5,259 nt of DNA from Savagea sp. (GTDB lineage: Bacteria > Bacillota > Bacilli > Bacillales_A > Planococcaceae), in the NCBI GenBank assembly GCA_030152265.1, contig JASLHQ010000043.1, positions 1 to 5,259 on the forward strand, in the 5' to 3' direction. The position numbers and the translations under genes were made by a program. A model generated the notes under the pieces. It was not told where the DNA came from. It did no database searches and was given only the letters and a program-made list of their open reading frames with translations. Shown in pieces: positions 1-4,948 of this stretch; position 1 is the first letter of the stretch, and every line of letters begins with the position of its first letter.

Positions 1-146
1 CCTTTACCTGTTTCTTCATAAGCATTTTGCCATTTAGCTAAAAAATGATTAAACACAAAACGAGAACAACCGATTGTTTTAGCGATTAAGACTTCTTGTT
101 TTTTGTTAGGGTAAATACGAAATTTATACGCTTTGTGAATAAGCAT
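1..146 (-). CDS. tnpB: TnpB, RNA-guided nuclease of IS200/IS605 family (N-terminal fragment, runs off the window)
   Basis: The minus-strand reading frame starts at ATG (complement of 144-146) and stays open for 48 codons to the window edge. It begins MLIHKAYKFRIYPNKKQ and continues with GCSRFVFNHFLAKWQ. This matches the N-terminal helix-turn-helix region of OrfB/TnpB proteins (the K-F-R-x-Y-P-x-K motif, then G-C-x-R-F-V-x-N). A strong ribosome binding site, AAGGAGGTG (154-162), lies 7 bases upstream and fixes the start. TnpB proteins of this family are guide-RNA-directed DNA endonucleases that help the element persist. The RuvC and zinc-finger parts lie outside the window, so intactness cannot be judged. 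The gene has its own strong promoter overlapped by a palindrome and diverges from a ribbon-helix-helix gene. Confidence 0.93.
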   Translation of the reverse strand, partial: MLIHKAYKFRIYPNKKQEVLIAKTIGCSRFVFNHFLAKWQNAYEETGK

Positions 147-166
147 TGCTTTTCACCTCCTTCATA

Positions 167-216
167 GCATATACTGAATATATTTCGGGCATACAGTGTA
201 TGTCAAGCATACATTT
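167..216. promoter_or_regulatory. Candidate RHH operator: palindrome and GCATA repeats between tnpB and the RHH gene
   Basis: A perfect 13-base inverted repeat, CATACA-G-TGTATG, lies at 190-202. Related direct half-sites GCATATACTG (167-176), GCATACAGTG (189-198) and GCATACATTT (207-216) flank or include it. The palindrome overlaps the -35 box and spacer of the tnpB promoter and lies about 30 bases before the start of the divergent RHH gene. RHH proteins typically bind short repeated half-sites as dimers of dimers, and usually at their own promoter. The repeats are visible; the assignment to the neighbouring RHH protein is inference. No clear rightward promoter for the RHH gene was found. Confidence 0.55.
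177..206 (-). promoter_or_regulatory. Sigma-A promoter of tnpB
   Basis: On the minus strand a perfect -35 box, TTGACA (201-206), is followed by an 18-base spacer and a -10 box TATATT (177-182). Transcription would start near 170, giving a leader of roughly 24 bases that contains the AAGGAGGTG site. The palindrome at 190-202 occupies the downstream part of the -35 box and the adjacent spacer, so a protein bound there would block RNA polymerase. Confidence 0.75.
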
Positions 217-233
217 TAAAAGGGGTGAGGCCG

Positions 234-368
234 ATGAAACGTGTAGCCAAGTTGATTAAGTTTCCGATAGATTTAGTAGTAGAAATCGAAAAGTACCAAA
301 AAGAAAATTATATCTCAAGTTTTTCTGGTGCTGTATATGAGTTAATACGAAAAGGCTTGAATAAGTGA
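234..368 (+). CDS. Small ribbon-helix-helix (Arc/CopG-like) DNA-binding protein
   Basis: A 44-residue protein beginning MKRVAKLIKFPIDLVVEIEK. The pattern fits a minimal ribbon-helix-helix fold: a short strand (about residues 4-12, VAKLIKFPI), helix A (about 13-25) and helix B (about 28-43, with S-S-F-S-G-A and L-I-R-K-G). It would act as a dimeric DNA-binding protein, with the strand residues contacting the DNA. The start is supported by a purine-rich ribosome binding site, AAGGGGTGAGG, just upstream. The stop codon overlaps the ATG of the following tnpA remnant (TGATG). It lies inside the IS element, divergent from tnpB, with a palindromic candidate operator in the tnpB promoter, so the most likely role is repression of tnpB and of itself. 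No toxin gene is adjacent, which argues against a toxin-antitoxin antitoxin. Confidence 0.72.
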   Translation: MKRVAKLIKFPIDLVVEIEKYQKENYISSFSGAVYELIRKGLNK

Positions 369-484
369 TGAAATACGTTTCTCAACATTTCTGGAAGGAA
401 CAAACCTTTTGGAGTGATGGATACTTCTCATGCAGCATTGGAAATGCTCGCAAAGAAACTATTCAACAGTACATTCCATCATAA
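368..484 (+). pseudogene. tnpA: TnpA (Y1 HUH transposase) C-terminal remnant
   Basis: A 38-codon open frame contains HFWKEQTFWSDGYFSCSIGN and ends KETIQQYIPS. This matches the C-terminus of IS200-type single-strand transposases, which usually read F-W-S-x-G-Y-F ... G ... E-T-I-x-x-Y-I-x-x-Q. Full proteins have about 130-155 residues, so the N-terminal part with the HUH metal-binding histidines is missing. Tyr35 corresponds to the catalytic tyrosine. The glutamine four residues later, which binds metal in the family, is replaced by a stop: TAA is one base from CAA. The frame opens with an ATG overlapping the stop of the RHH gene and has no good ribosome binding site of its own. It is almost certainly non-functional as a transposase. 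Confidence 0.8.
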
Positions 485-492
485 GATAGTCA

Positions 493-535
493 GGGCTTAC
501 ATCCCCTAGCCTAAAGGCATAGGGGTTTTACGCCC
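493..535. repeat. IS left-end terminal hairpin
   Basis: CCCCTAGCC (503-511) pairs with GGC (516-518) and TAGGGG (520-525), with loop TAAA (512-515) and one unpaired A at 519. An outer pair of complementary segments, GGGC (493-496) and GCCC (532-535), encloses it, and a TTAC tetranucleotide follows GGGC and precedes GCCC. An imperfect hairpin with a bulge just beyond tnpA or tnpB is the hallmark of IS200/IS605 ends, where TnpA recognises it in single-stranded form. It lies 18 bases after the tnpA stop, as expected for the left end of a divergent IS605 layout. Confidence 0.75.
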
Positions 536-540
536 ATCCC

Positions 541-579
541 AATAAAGAAAGCACATAACTAGACGTCTAGTTATGTGCT
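541..579 (-). terminator. Intrinsic terminator of sodA
   Basis: A perfect 30-base palindrome (550-579) has arms AGCACATAACTAGAC and GTCTAGTTATGTGCT. It begins 16 bases after the sodA stop codon. On the minus strand it is followed by TTCTTTATT (541-549), a fair U-rich tract. It would fold as a 13-base-pair stem with a four-base loop. The IS end begins immediately downstream. In the plus direction the following bases (AAAGTTTCATTTT) are a weaker U tract, so it may also partly stop leftover plus-strand transcription from the IS. Confidence 0.85.
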
Positions 580-595
580 AAAGTTTCATTTTAAA

Positions 596-1198
596 TTATT
601 TGCCGTAACGTTTTGCAACTTCATCCCAGTTTACTACATTCCAGAATGCTCCGATGTAGTCAGGACGACGGTTTTGGTAGTTGAGGTAATACGCGTGCTC
701 CCAAACGTCAAGTCCGAGAATTGGTGTTTTACCTTCCATGAGTGGTGAGTCTTGGTTTGGCGTGCTCATGATGTCGAGTTTGCCGTTATCCAATACTAAC
801 CATGCCCAACCTGAACCGAAACGAGTTGCAGCAGCTTTTGCGAATTCTTCTTTGAATGCGTCGAAGCTACCCCATTTTTCGTTAATTTCGTCAGCGAGTG
901 CACCTGTTGGTTCTCCGCCACCGTTTGGTGAAAGGATTTCCCAGAATAATGAGTGGTTTGCGTGTCCACCACCGTTGTTACGTACTGCTGTACGAATGTC
1001 TTCTGGAATAGCATCCATATTTGAAATTAACTCTTCTACTGATTTAGAAGCGAGATCTGCGTGACCTTCTAACGCTGCGTTAACGTTTGTCACGTAAGTG
1101 TTGTGGTGTTTTGTATGGTGGATTTCCATCGTACGTGCATCGATGTGTGGTTCTAATGCATCGTATGCGTATGGCAATTCTGGTAATTTGTAAGCCAT
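596..1198 (-). CDS. sodA: Superoxide dismutase, manganese type
   Basis: A 200-residue cytoplasmic enzyme that dismutates superoxide to hydrogen peroxide and oxygen. It has the usual family length, no signal peptide, and begins MAYKLPELPYAYDALEPHID. The four metal ligands are visible: His27 (in MEIHHTKHH), His82 (in GGGHANH), and Asp164 and His168 (in DVWEHAYYLNY). Tyr35 is the second-shell tyrosine. The glutamine near the metal sits in the C-terminal half (Gln149, in TPNQDSP), and glycines occupy the N-terminal position used by iron enzymes; this points to the manganese or cambialistic class. The start is supported by AAGGAGG (1207-1213) 8 bases upstream. The gene is monocistronic: its own upstream region and a strong terminator isolate it from the cotransporter gene behind it. 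Confidence 0.97.
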   Translation of the reverse strand: MAYKLPELPYAYDALEPHIDARTMEIHHTKHHNTYVTNVNAALEGHADLASKSVEELISNMDAIPEDIRTAVRNNGGGHANHSLFWEILSPNGGGEPTGALADEINEKWGSFDAFKEEFAKAAATRFGSGWAWLVLDNGKLDIMSTPNQDSPLMEGKTPILGLDVWEHAYYLNYQNRRPDYIGAFWNVVNWDEVAKRYGK

Positions 1199-1235
1199 TG
1201 TGTATTCCTCCTTGATAGTTGTTATAAATTTTTCC

Positions 1236-1273
1236 TACAGTTAAACTGTATCAAATTTGTGAACATTCTTCAA
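1236..1273 (-). promoter_or_regulatory. sodA upstream region: candidate operator and weak promoter match
   Basis: A perfect inverted repeat, TACAGTT-A-AACTGTA, occupies 1236-1250, 38 bases before the sodA start. The best promoter-like pair on the minus strand that I see is TTGAAG (1268-1273), a short 15-base spacer and GATACA (1247-1252). This is a poor match and would place the repeat across the -10 box and start site, a usual location for a repressor site. The repeat is directly visible; no regulator can be named, and it does not match the PerR box I know. The promoter itself is uncertain. Confidence 0.4.
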
Positions 1274-1320
1274 TGAAAACGCTCATTTATCAAATGTTCC
1301 TTACAACTTCTTTATTCCCG

Positions 1321-1360
1321 AAATAAAAAATCTGAAACCCTTTTTCAAGAGTTTCAGATT
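1321..1360 (-). terminator. Intrinsic terminator of the Na+/phosphate cotransporter gene
   Basis: On the minus strand AATCTGAAAC (1351-1360) pairs perfectly with GTTTCAGATT (1329-1338), extended by a T-G and a C-G pair, around an A-rich loop. A TTTTTTATTT tract (1321-1330, partly within the stem) follows. It begins 5 bases after the stop codon and separates the gene from sodA. Confidence 0.92.
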
Positions 1361-1365
1361 AATCA

Positions 1366-2997
1366 TTAACCTCGTTTACCGAGAACAGCATCTGCAATAT
1401 TTACAGCGTGATCTCCGATTCGTTCTAAGTTTGATACGATATCGACAAAAATCATACCCGATTGTACAGAACATGAACCTTCATTCGTACGAATGATATG
1501 ATTCTTGCGGTATTTACGTTCCATTTTATCGATTAAGTCTTCTTGTTCTGCTACTTTACGCGCTAATTCAACATCATTCGTATTGAGTGCTTGAATCGCT
1601 TTTTCTACTGTTTCAATCGTCAATGTAAACATGTTATCTAAATCTTCCATCGCATCATCTGTCAAAACAACTTTATTCGTTTCACGTAAATCCGCTAGTT
1701 CGATAATATTTTCGAAGTGGTCTCCGATTCGCTCGATATCGCGAATACTATCCATCAACAATGCATGTCGACTTGATTCGAGCGCGGAAATATTTACAGA
1801 TGATATTTCGACGAGATATTTCGTAATTTCACGGTCTAAGTTGTTAATTGCCGCTTCAATTTGATTCGCCATATCAGCGTGTTGTTTATCGCCTGTTTTC
1901 ACATACATAAACGCCTCTTCCAAACCTTGTACCGCATAGTTTCCTGTACGGATGAGTTCTTCTTTCGCTTGACCGATTGCAACTGATGGCGATTGTTGAA
2001 TAAAATGTGGATCTAAATGCTTCGGACGATATTCAATTGTTACATCTTTTCCTGGAATTAATTTCGTTACGATATAAGCCCACACACCGATGAGTGGAAA
2101 CTGAATCATCGTGTTCGCGACGTTAAACGAACCGTGAGCGAATGCAATTTGCATTTTCGCTTCTAAATTGAGCATAGCTGATAACCACTCTACGTACATC
2201 GTGAATGGCGTCAATAAAACTAGGAAAATAACGGTACCGAAAATATTGAACAGTACGTGTGTCGCCGCTGCACGACGAGCTGCTACTGATGCACCGAGCG
2301 CTGCCAAAATTGCTGTAATTGTCGTTCCGATATTGTCACCGAATAAAATCGGTAACGCTGCTTTTAAGTCAATTAAATTTTCCGAATATAGTCCTTGTAA
2401 AATACCAACTGTCGCACTCGAACTTTGAACGATTAATGTAAAGATCGTTCCGGCTACCACTCCAAGCAACGGATGTTCGCCCATAGAAAGTGTAAATTCG
2501 GAAAATGATTCTAACGTACGCAACGGCTTCATACCGTCACTCATCATTTCGAGGCCTAAGAAAAGTCCCCCAAACCCAAAAATAACTTCTCCTAAGTTAC
2601 GTACTTTATCTTTTTTAAAAAAGAATATTAAAAATGAACCGACTGCCATAATTGGTAAAGCGTAAGCACCGACGTCTAAACCGATAATGAATGCTGTGAC
2701 TGTCGTACCAATGTTCGCTCCCATAATGACACCAATTGCTTGGCGCAAAGTCATGAAACCTGCGCTCACGAGTCCAACTGTAATAACCGTCGTTCCTGAA
2801 CTCGATTGTATTAATACGGTGACGACAATCCCGACGAGTATTCCCATAAACGGATTCGTTGTAAAACGATCCAGAATCTCCCTCAGCCTATCGCCCGCTG
2901 CTTTTTGTAGTCCATCTCCCATGTACTTAATCGCGAATAAGAAAATACCGAGACCACCAAAAAATTGAAACAGCATCTGTTGCCAGTCGATTTCCAT
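1366..2997 (-). CDS. Na+/phosphate cotransporter family protein with C-terminal PhoU-like domain
   Basis: A 543-residue membrane protein of the NptA/YjbB type, expected to couple sodium to inorganic phosphate movement across the cytoplasmic membrane. Residues 1 to about 315 hold two inverted Na_Pi_cotrans repeats. Each has a QSSS motif (QSSSG at 64-68, QSSSA at 191-195) and a following G-x-N-I-G-T-T motif (GANIGTT 93-99, GDNIGTT 220-226), the signature of this family. FAHGSFNVANT near 286-296 is a further conserved stretch. Residues about 335-543 form a cytoplasmic, mainly helical PhoU-like domain with two ERIGDH motifs (422-427 and 525-530) that in PhoU proteins contribute to metal binding. 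Length is normal for the fused form. The ATG is preceded by GGAGG at a long 13-base spacing, with a 12-base palindrome between. The gene is monocistronic. Direction of transport and exact substrate are inferred from the family. Confidence 0.92.
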   Translation of the reverse strand: MEIDWQQMLFQFFGGLGIFLFAIKYMGDGLQKAAGDRLREILDRFTTNPFMGILVGIVVTVLIQSSSGTTVITVGLVSAGFMTLRQAIGVIMGANIGTTVTAFIIGLDVGAYALPIMAVGSFLIFFFKKDKVRNLGEVIFGFGGLFLGLEMMSDGMKPLRTLESFSEFTLSMGEHPLLGVVAGTIFTLIVQSSSATVGILQGLYSENLIDLKAALPILFGDNIGTTITAILAALGASVAARRAAATHVLFNIFGTVIFLVLLTPFTMYVEWLSAMLNLEAKMQIAFAHGSFNVANTMIQFPLIGVWAYIVTKLIPGKDVTIEYRPKHLDPHFIQQSPSVAIGQAKEELIRTGNYAVQGLEEAFMYVKTGDKQHADMANQIEAAINNLDREITKYLVEISSVNISALESSRHALLMDSIRDIERIGDHFENIIELADLRETNKVVLTDDAMEDLDNMFTLTIETVEKAIQALNTNDVELARKVAEQEDLIDKMERKYRKNHIIRTNEGSCSVQSGMIFVDIVSNLERIGDHAVNIADAVLGKRG

Positions 2998-2998
2998 T

Positions 2999-3015
2999 TT
3001 GAACGTTCAACCTCC
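2999..3015 (-). promoter_or_regulatory. Widely spaced ribosome binding site with intervening palindrome
   Basis: GGAGG (complement of 3011-3015) lies 13 bases before the ATG, longer than the usual 5-9. The perfect palindrome TTGAACGTTCAA (2999-3010) fills almost the whole gap. In RNA it could form only a short, weak hairpin that would shorten the effective spacing; as DNA it could be a protein site in the leader. No better in-frame start with better spacing is seen. Confidence 0.45.
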
Positions 3016-3040
3016 AATTAATAAAAACATATCAACCTCA

Positions 3041-3070
3041 ATTATGTAATGAATGTGAAAGGATTGTAAA
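3041..3070 (-). promoter_or_regulatory. Sigma-A promoter of the cotransporter gene
   Basis: On the minus strand TTTACA (3065-3070) is followed by an 18-base spacer and CATAAT (3041-3046). Transcription would begin near 3034, giving a leader of about 37 bases that contains the ribosome binding site and the 12-base palindrome. Confidence 0.6.
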
Positions 3071-3086
3071 CATCTACACGCTTATT

Positions 3087-3103
3087 TTTACACAGTATTT
3101 ACA
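3087..3103 (+). promoter_or_regulatory. Candidate PhoP-box-like direct repeat upstream of the cotransporter promoter
   Basis: TTTACA occurs at 3087-3092 and again at 3098-3103, an 11-base period with a 5-base gap. In Bacillus, PhoP boxes are direct repeats close to TT(A/T/C)A(C/T)A at this period. The pair lies about 53 to 69 bases upstream of the predicted start of the phosphate cotransporter gene, on the opposite strand to it. Only two repeats are seen, the region is AT-rich, and true sites usually have more, so this is suggestive only. Confidence 0.25.
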
Positions 3104-3165
3104 AAAGTAAAGTTTTCCGTCACGATTCTGTCGAAATTTTGGATATTTCTGCAGTTTTTTAATAG

Positions 3166-3192
3166 TTGTGTCGCCTCTTCATTTTGTATAAT
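3166..3192 (+). promoter_or_regulatory. Promoter of the DUF1189-type gene
   Basis: A consensus -10 box TATAAT (3187-3192) is preceded by a weak -35 TTGTGT (3166-3171) at a short 15-base spacing. Transcription would start near 3199, leaving a 45-base leader to the TTG start. An in-frame ATG at 3197 lies at or before this start point, which helps to exclude it as the translation start. Confidence 0.55.
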
Positions 3193-3244
3193 TGATATGC
3201 TAACTTTAACAATATCACGTTTTTTTATATTAAGGAGGATTTCT

Positions 3245-3757
3245 TTGAATTTAAAATGGCATCAGCTCTTTTTCGCATCTTTGTACGAAACGAAAAAAAT
3301 GGCAGCTTTCCGATTATTGCCGATTGGTAAAGTGTTCAAATATGTATTTGTTTTCATTTTTTTATTTACATTTATTTCGTTCGGTCGCTATTTATTCGGT
3401 GACATTTCTGTTTTTGAAACGTCCGATGAAGTGTTGGAATATGGAGAATCTATCGGTGCTTTAAAGTATCCAATCTCTTTCGTCCTATCCTTCACGATTA
3501 CCGTTTTTTATATTTTCATCCGGCTTTCAGCGATGGCTTTTATCGGACTCGGTTTACTGCGTATTATGAAGCGCCGCGGAGAGTATCGCCAAATTTGGCA
3601 ATCGACAGCTTTTGCGATGACGGTCCCTTTACTCATCCAATTGCTTTTTGAAATCTTTCCGAGCTTACCGACGGAAGGTAAAGCGATCTCGTATACGATT
3701 CATCTCATTTATTTATTCCTCATCGTCCGTCACTATCCGAAACTTCCAAAGCGATAG
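3245..3757 (+). CDS. DUF1189-family integral membrane protein (YqgB-like), short form
   Basis: A 170-residue membrane protein of unknown function. The start is TTG at 3245, chosen because AAGGAGGA (3232-3239) lies 5 bases before it and because the resulting N-terminus, NLKWHQLFFASLYETKKMAA followed by FRLLPIGKVFKYVF, resembles the start of DUF1189 proteins (F-x-x-S-L-Y-x-x-K-x-x-A-x-F-R ... I-G-K). An earlier in-frame ATG at 3197 would add 16 residues but has no ribosome binding site and sits at the predicted transcription start. Hydrophobic segments lie at about 30-48, 75-92, 93-108, 119-137 and 147-161, giving four or five membrane passes, with a basic tail (RHYPKLPKR). From memory most family members are nearer 250 residues; here the extracytoplasmic stretch after the first segment is only about 25 residues, so this is a short form. 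It precedes ispG by 78 bases with no terminator between. Confidence 0.75.
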   Translation: MNLKWHQLFFASLYETKKMAAFRLLPIGKVFKYVFVFIFLFTFISFGRYLFGDISVFETSDEVLEYGESIGALKYPISFVLSFTITVFYIFIRLSAMAFIGLGLLRIMKRRGEYRQIWQSTAFAMTVPLLIQLLFEIFPSLPTEGKAISYTIHLIYLFLIVRHYPKLPKR

Positions 3758-3774
3758 TTTCTAAACGATGTTCC

Positions 3775-3804
3775 TTGTATTTCAGAGGCATTCACTGATA
3801 AAAT
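3775..3804 (+). promoter_or_regulatory. Promoter of ispG
   Basis: TTGTAT (3775-3780), an 18-base spacer and TAAAAT (3799-3804) with an extended TG element (TGATAAAAT). The start would be near 3811, with AAGGAG (3822-3827) 8 bases before the ispG ATG. No terminator separates ispG from the gene before it, so readthrough from 3192 is also likely. Confidence 0.6.
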
Positions 3805-3835
3805 AGAAACAGATAAGAAAGAAGGAGAGAACAAC

Positions 3836-4948
3836 ATGACTGAAATGATTCACCGTTCAAATACACGCCCTGTTAAAGTTGGAAACTTAACAATCGGAGG
3901 AAGTAATGAACTTTTTATTCAAAGTATGACAACGACGAAAACGCATGATGTCGAAGCGACAGTTGCGGAGATTAAACGACTCGAAGAAGCGGGCTGTCAA
4001 ATCGTTCGTGTTGCATGTCCAGATGAGCGTGCCGCGCTTTCTATCGGTGCGATCAAAGAACAAATTGATATTCCGCTCGTCGTCGACATTCATTTCGACT
4101 ATAAATTAGCCTTAATCGCGATTGAACAAGGTGCAGATAAAATTCGAATTAACCCTGGTAATATCGGACGTCGCGAAAAAGTAGAAGCGGTCGTCAATGC
4201 AGCAAAAGAAAAAGGCATTCCGATTCGTATCGGCGTCAACGCAGGTTCTCTCGAAAAGCACATCTTAAAAAAATACGGCTACCCGACAGCAGACGGCATG
4301 GTCGAAAGTGCTTTGCACCATATTAAAATTTTAGAAGATCTCGATTTCCACGATATTATCGTGTCATTGAAAGCTTCTGACGTAGAACTTGCGATTGAAG
4401 CGTATAAAAAAGCGGCAGCGGCATTCGATTACCCGCTTCACTTAGGAATTACAGAGTCAGGAACTTTGTTTGCAGGATCTATTAAATCGGCAGCAGGACT
4501 TGGAACTTTATTATCTGCAGGGATTGGAAACACGATGCGTGTCTCTTTATCAGCAGATCCTGTTCAAGAAGTAAAAGTCGCACGTGAGTTACTTAAAATA
4601 TTCGGCCTCTCATCCAATGCTGCGACATTAATTTCATGTCCGACGTGCGGTCGTATCGAAATCGACTTAATTTCGATCGCGAACGAAGTAGAAGAATACA
4701 TTTCAACGATTAAAGCACCACTCAAAGTAGCTGTACTCGGCTGTGCGGTTAACGGACCAGGTGAAGCGCGCGAAGCGGATATCGGAATCGCTGGAGCTCG
4801 CGGTGAAGGTTTACTCTTCATGAAAGGGAAAACAGTCCGCAAAGTTCCTGAAGAAACGATGGTCGATGAGTTGAAACTCGAAATCGATAAATTAGCAGAG
4901 GAATACTTCGAGAAAAAACGTCAAGAAGAGGCCGCAGCGAATGAATAA
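3836..4948 (+). CDS. ispG: 4-hydroxy-3-methylbut-2-en-1-yl diphosphate synthase (flavodoxin type)
   Basis: A 370-residue cytoplasmic enzyme (GcpE) that performs the penultimate step of the methylerythritol phosphate pathway, converting the cyclic diphosphate MEcPP to HMBPP on the way to isoprenoids. The N-terminal part (about 1-260) is the TIM-barrel domain, with VVDIHFDYKLAL (82-93), KIRINPGNIG (102-111) and RIGVNAGSLEKHIL (131-144). The C-terminal part carries the 4Fe-4S cluster: Cys268 and Cys271 in SCPTCGR, Cys303 in GCAVNGPGEA, and Glu310 as the fourth ligand, the same pattern as E. coli IspG. It lacks the large insertion of plant enzymes. Start: AAGGAG 8 bases before the ATG. Its last codons overlap the ATG of the following nucleotidase gene by 8 bases, which suggests one transcript. 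Electrons would come from flavodoxin or ferredoxin encoded elsewhere. Confidence 0.97.
   Translation: MTEMIHRSNTRPVKVGNLTIGGSNELFIQSMTTTKTHDVEATVAEIKRLEEAGCQIVRVACPDERAALSIGAIKEQIDIPLVVDIHFDYKLALIAIEQGADKIRINPGNIGRREKVEAVVNAAKEKGIPIRIGVNAGSLEKHILKKYGYPTADGMVESALHHIKILEDLDFHDIIVSLKASDVELAIEAYKKAAAAFDYPLHLGITESGTLFAGSIKSAAGLGTLLSAGIGNTMRVSLSADPVQEVKVARELLKIFGLSSNAATLISCPTCGRIEIDLISIANEVEEYISTIKAPLKVAVLGCAVNGPGEAREADIGIAGARGEGLLFMKGKTVRKVPEETMVDELKLEIDKLAEEYFEKKRQEEAAANE

Larger units (their letters stand above)
1..540 (-). mobile_element. IS200/IS605-family element, left-end half, decayed
   Basis: This is one end of an IS605-type element with divergent genes. The 5' part of tnpB is on the minus strand, and the C-terminal remnant of tnpA is on the plus strand, followed by an imperfect terminal hairpin at 503-525. 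In this family the tip of the left end normally lies a short distance outside the hairpin, so the boundary is placed at about 535-545; it is not exact and there is no target duplication to guide it. The other end, including the rest of tnpB and any guide RNA, lies beyond position 1. Because tnpA is reduced to 38 codons, the copy should not move by itself but might be mobilised in trans. A ribbon-helix-helix gene between tnpB and the tnpA remnant is an unusual component. Confidence 0.8.

Noticed and set aside
234..484. RHH protein and tnpA tail as a toxin-antitoxin pair
   Set aside because: The overlap and small sizes resemble such modules, but the second frame is clearly the C-terminus of a Y1 transposase, not a toxin.
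738..1064. Plus-strand open frame of 108 codons opposite sodA
   Set aside because: It is fully antisense to a clearly conserved sodA, has no ribosome binding site I can see and no recognisable domain. The same applies to the minus-strand frame at 796-1014.
1222..1234. PerR-like box in the sodA leader (TTATAAATTTTTC)
   Set aside because: Only one half resembles TTATAAT; the inverted half is missing.
1631..2968. Plus-strand open frames at 1631-1864, 2168-2428 and 2687-2968
   Set aside because: All are antisense to the Na+/phosphate cotransporter and reflect its codon composition; no independent coding signal.
2999..3010. TTGAACGTTCAA as a LexA (SOS) box
   Set aside because: Bacillus-type LexA sites need GAAC and GTTC separated by four bases; here they are adjacent.
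3197..3244. ATG at 3197 as the start of the DUF1189-type gene
   Set aside because: No ribosome binding site precedes it and it lies 5 bases after a consensus -10 box, so it would be at or before the transcript start; the TTG at 3245 has AAGGAGGA at good spacing.
3758..3835. Riboswitch or attenuator in the ispG leader
   Set aside because: The 78-base gap is too short and holds only a promoter and ribosome binding site; no hairpin and U tract was found.
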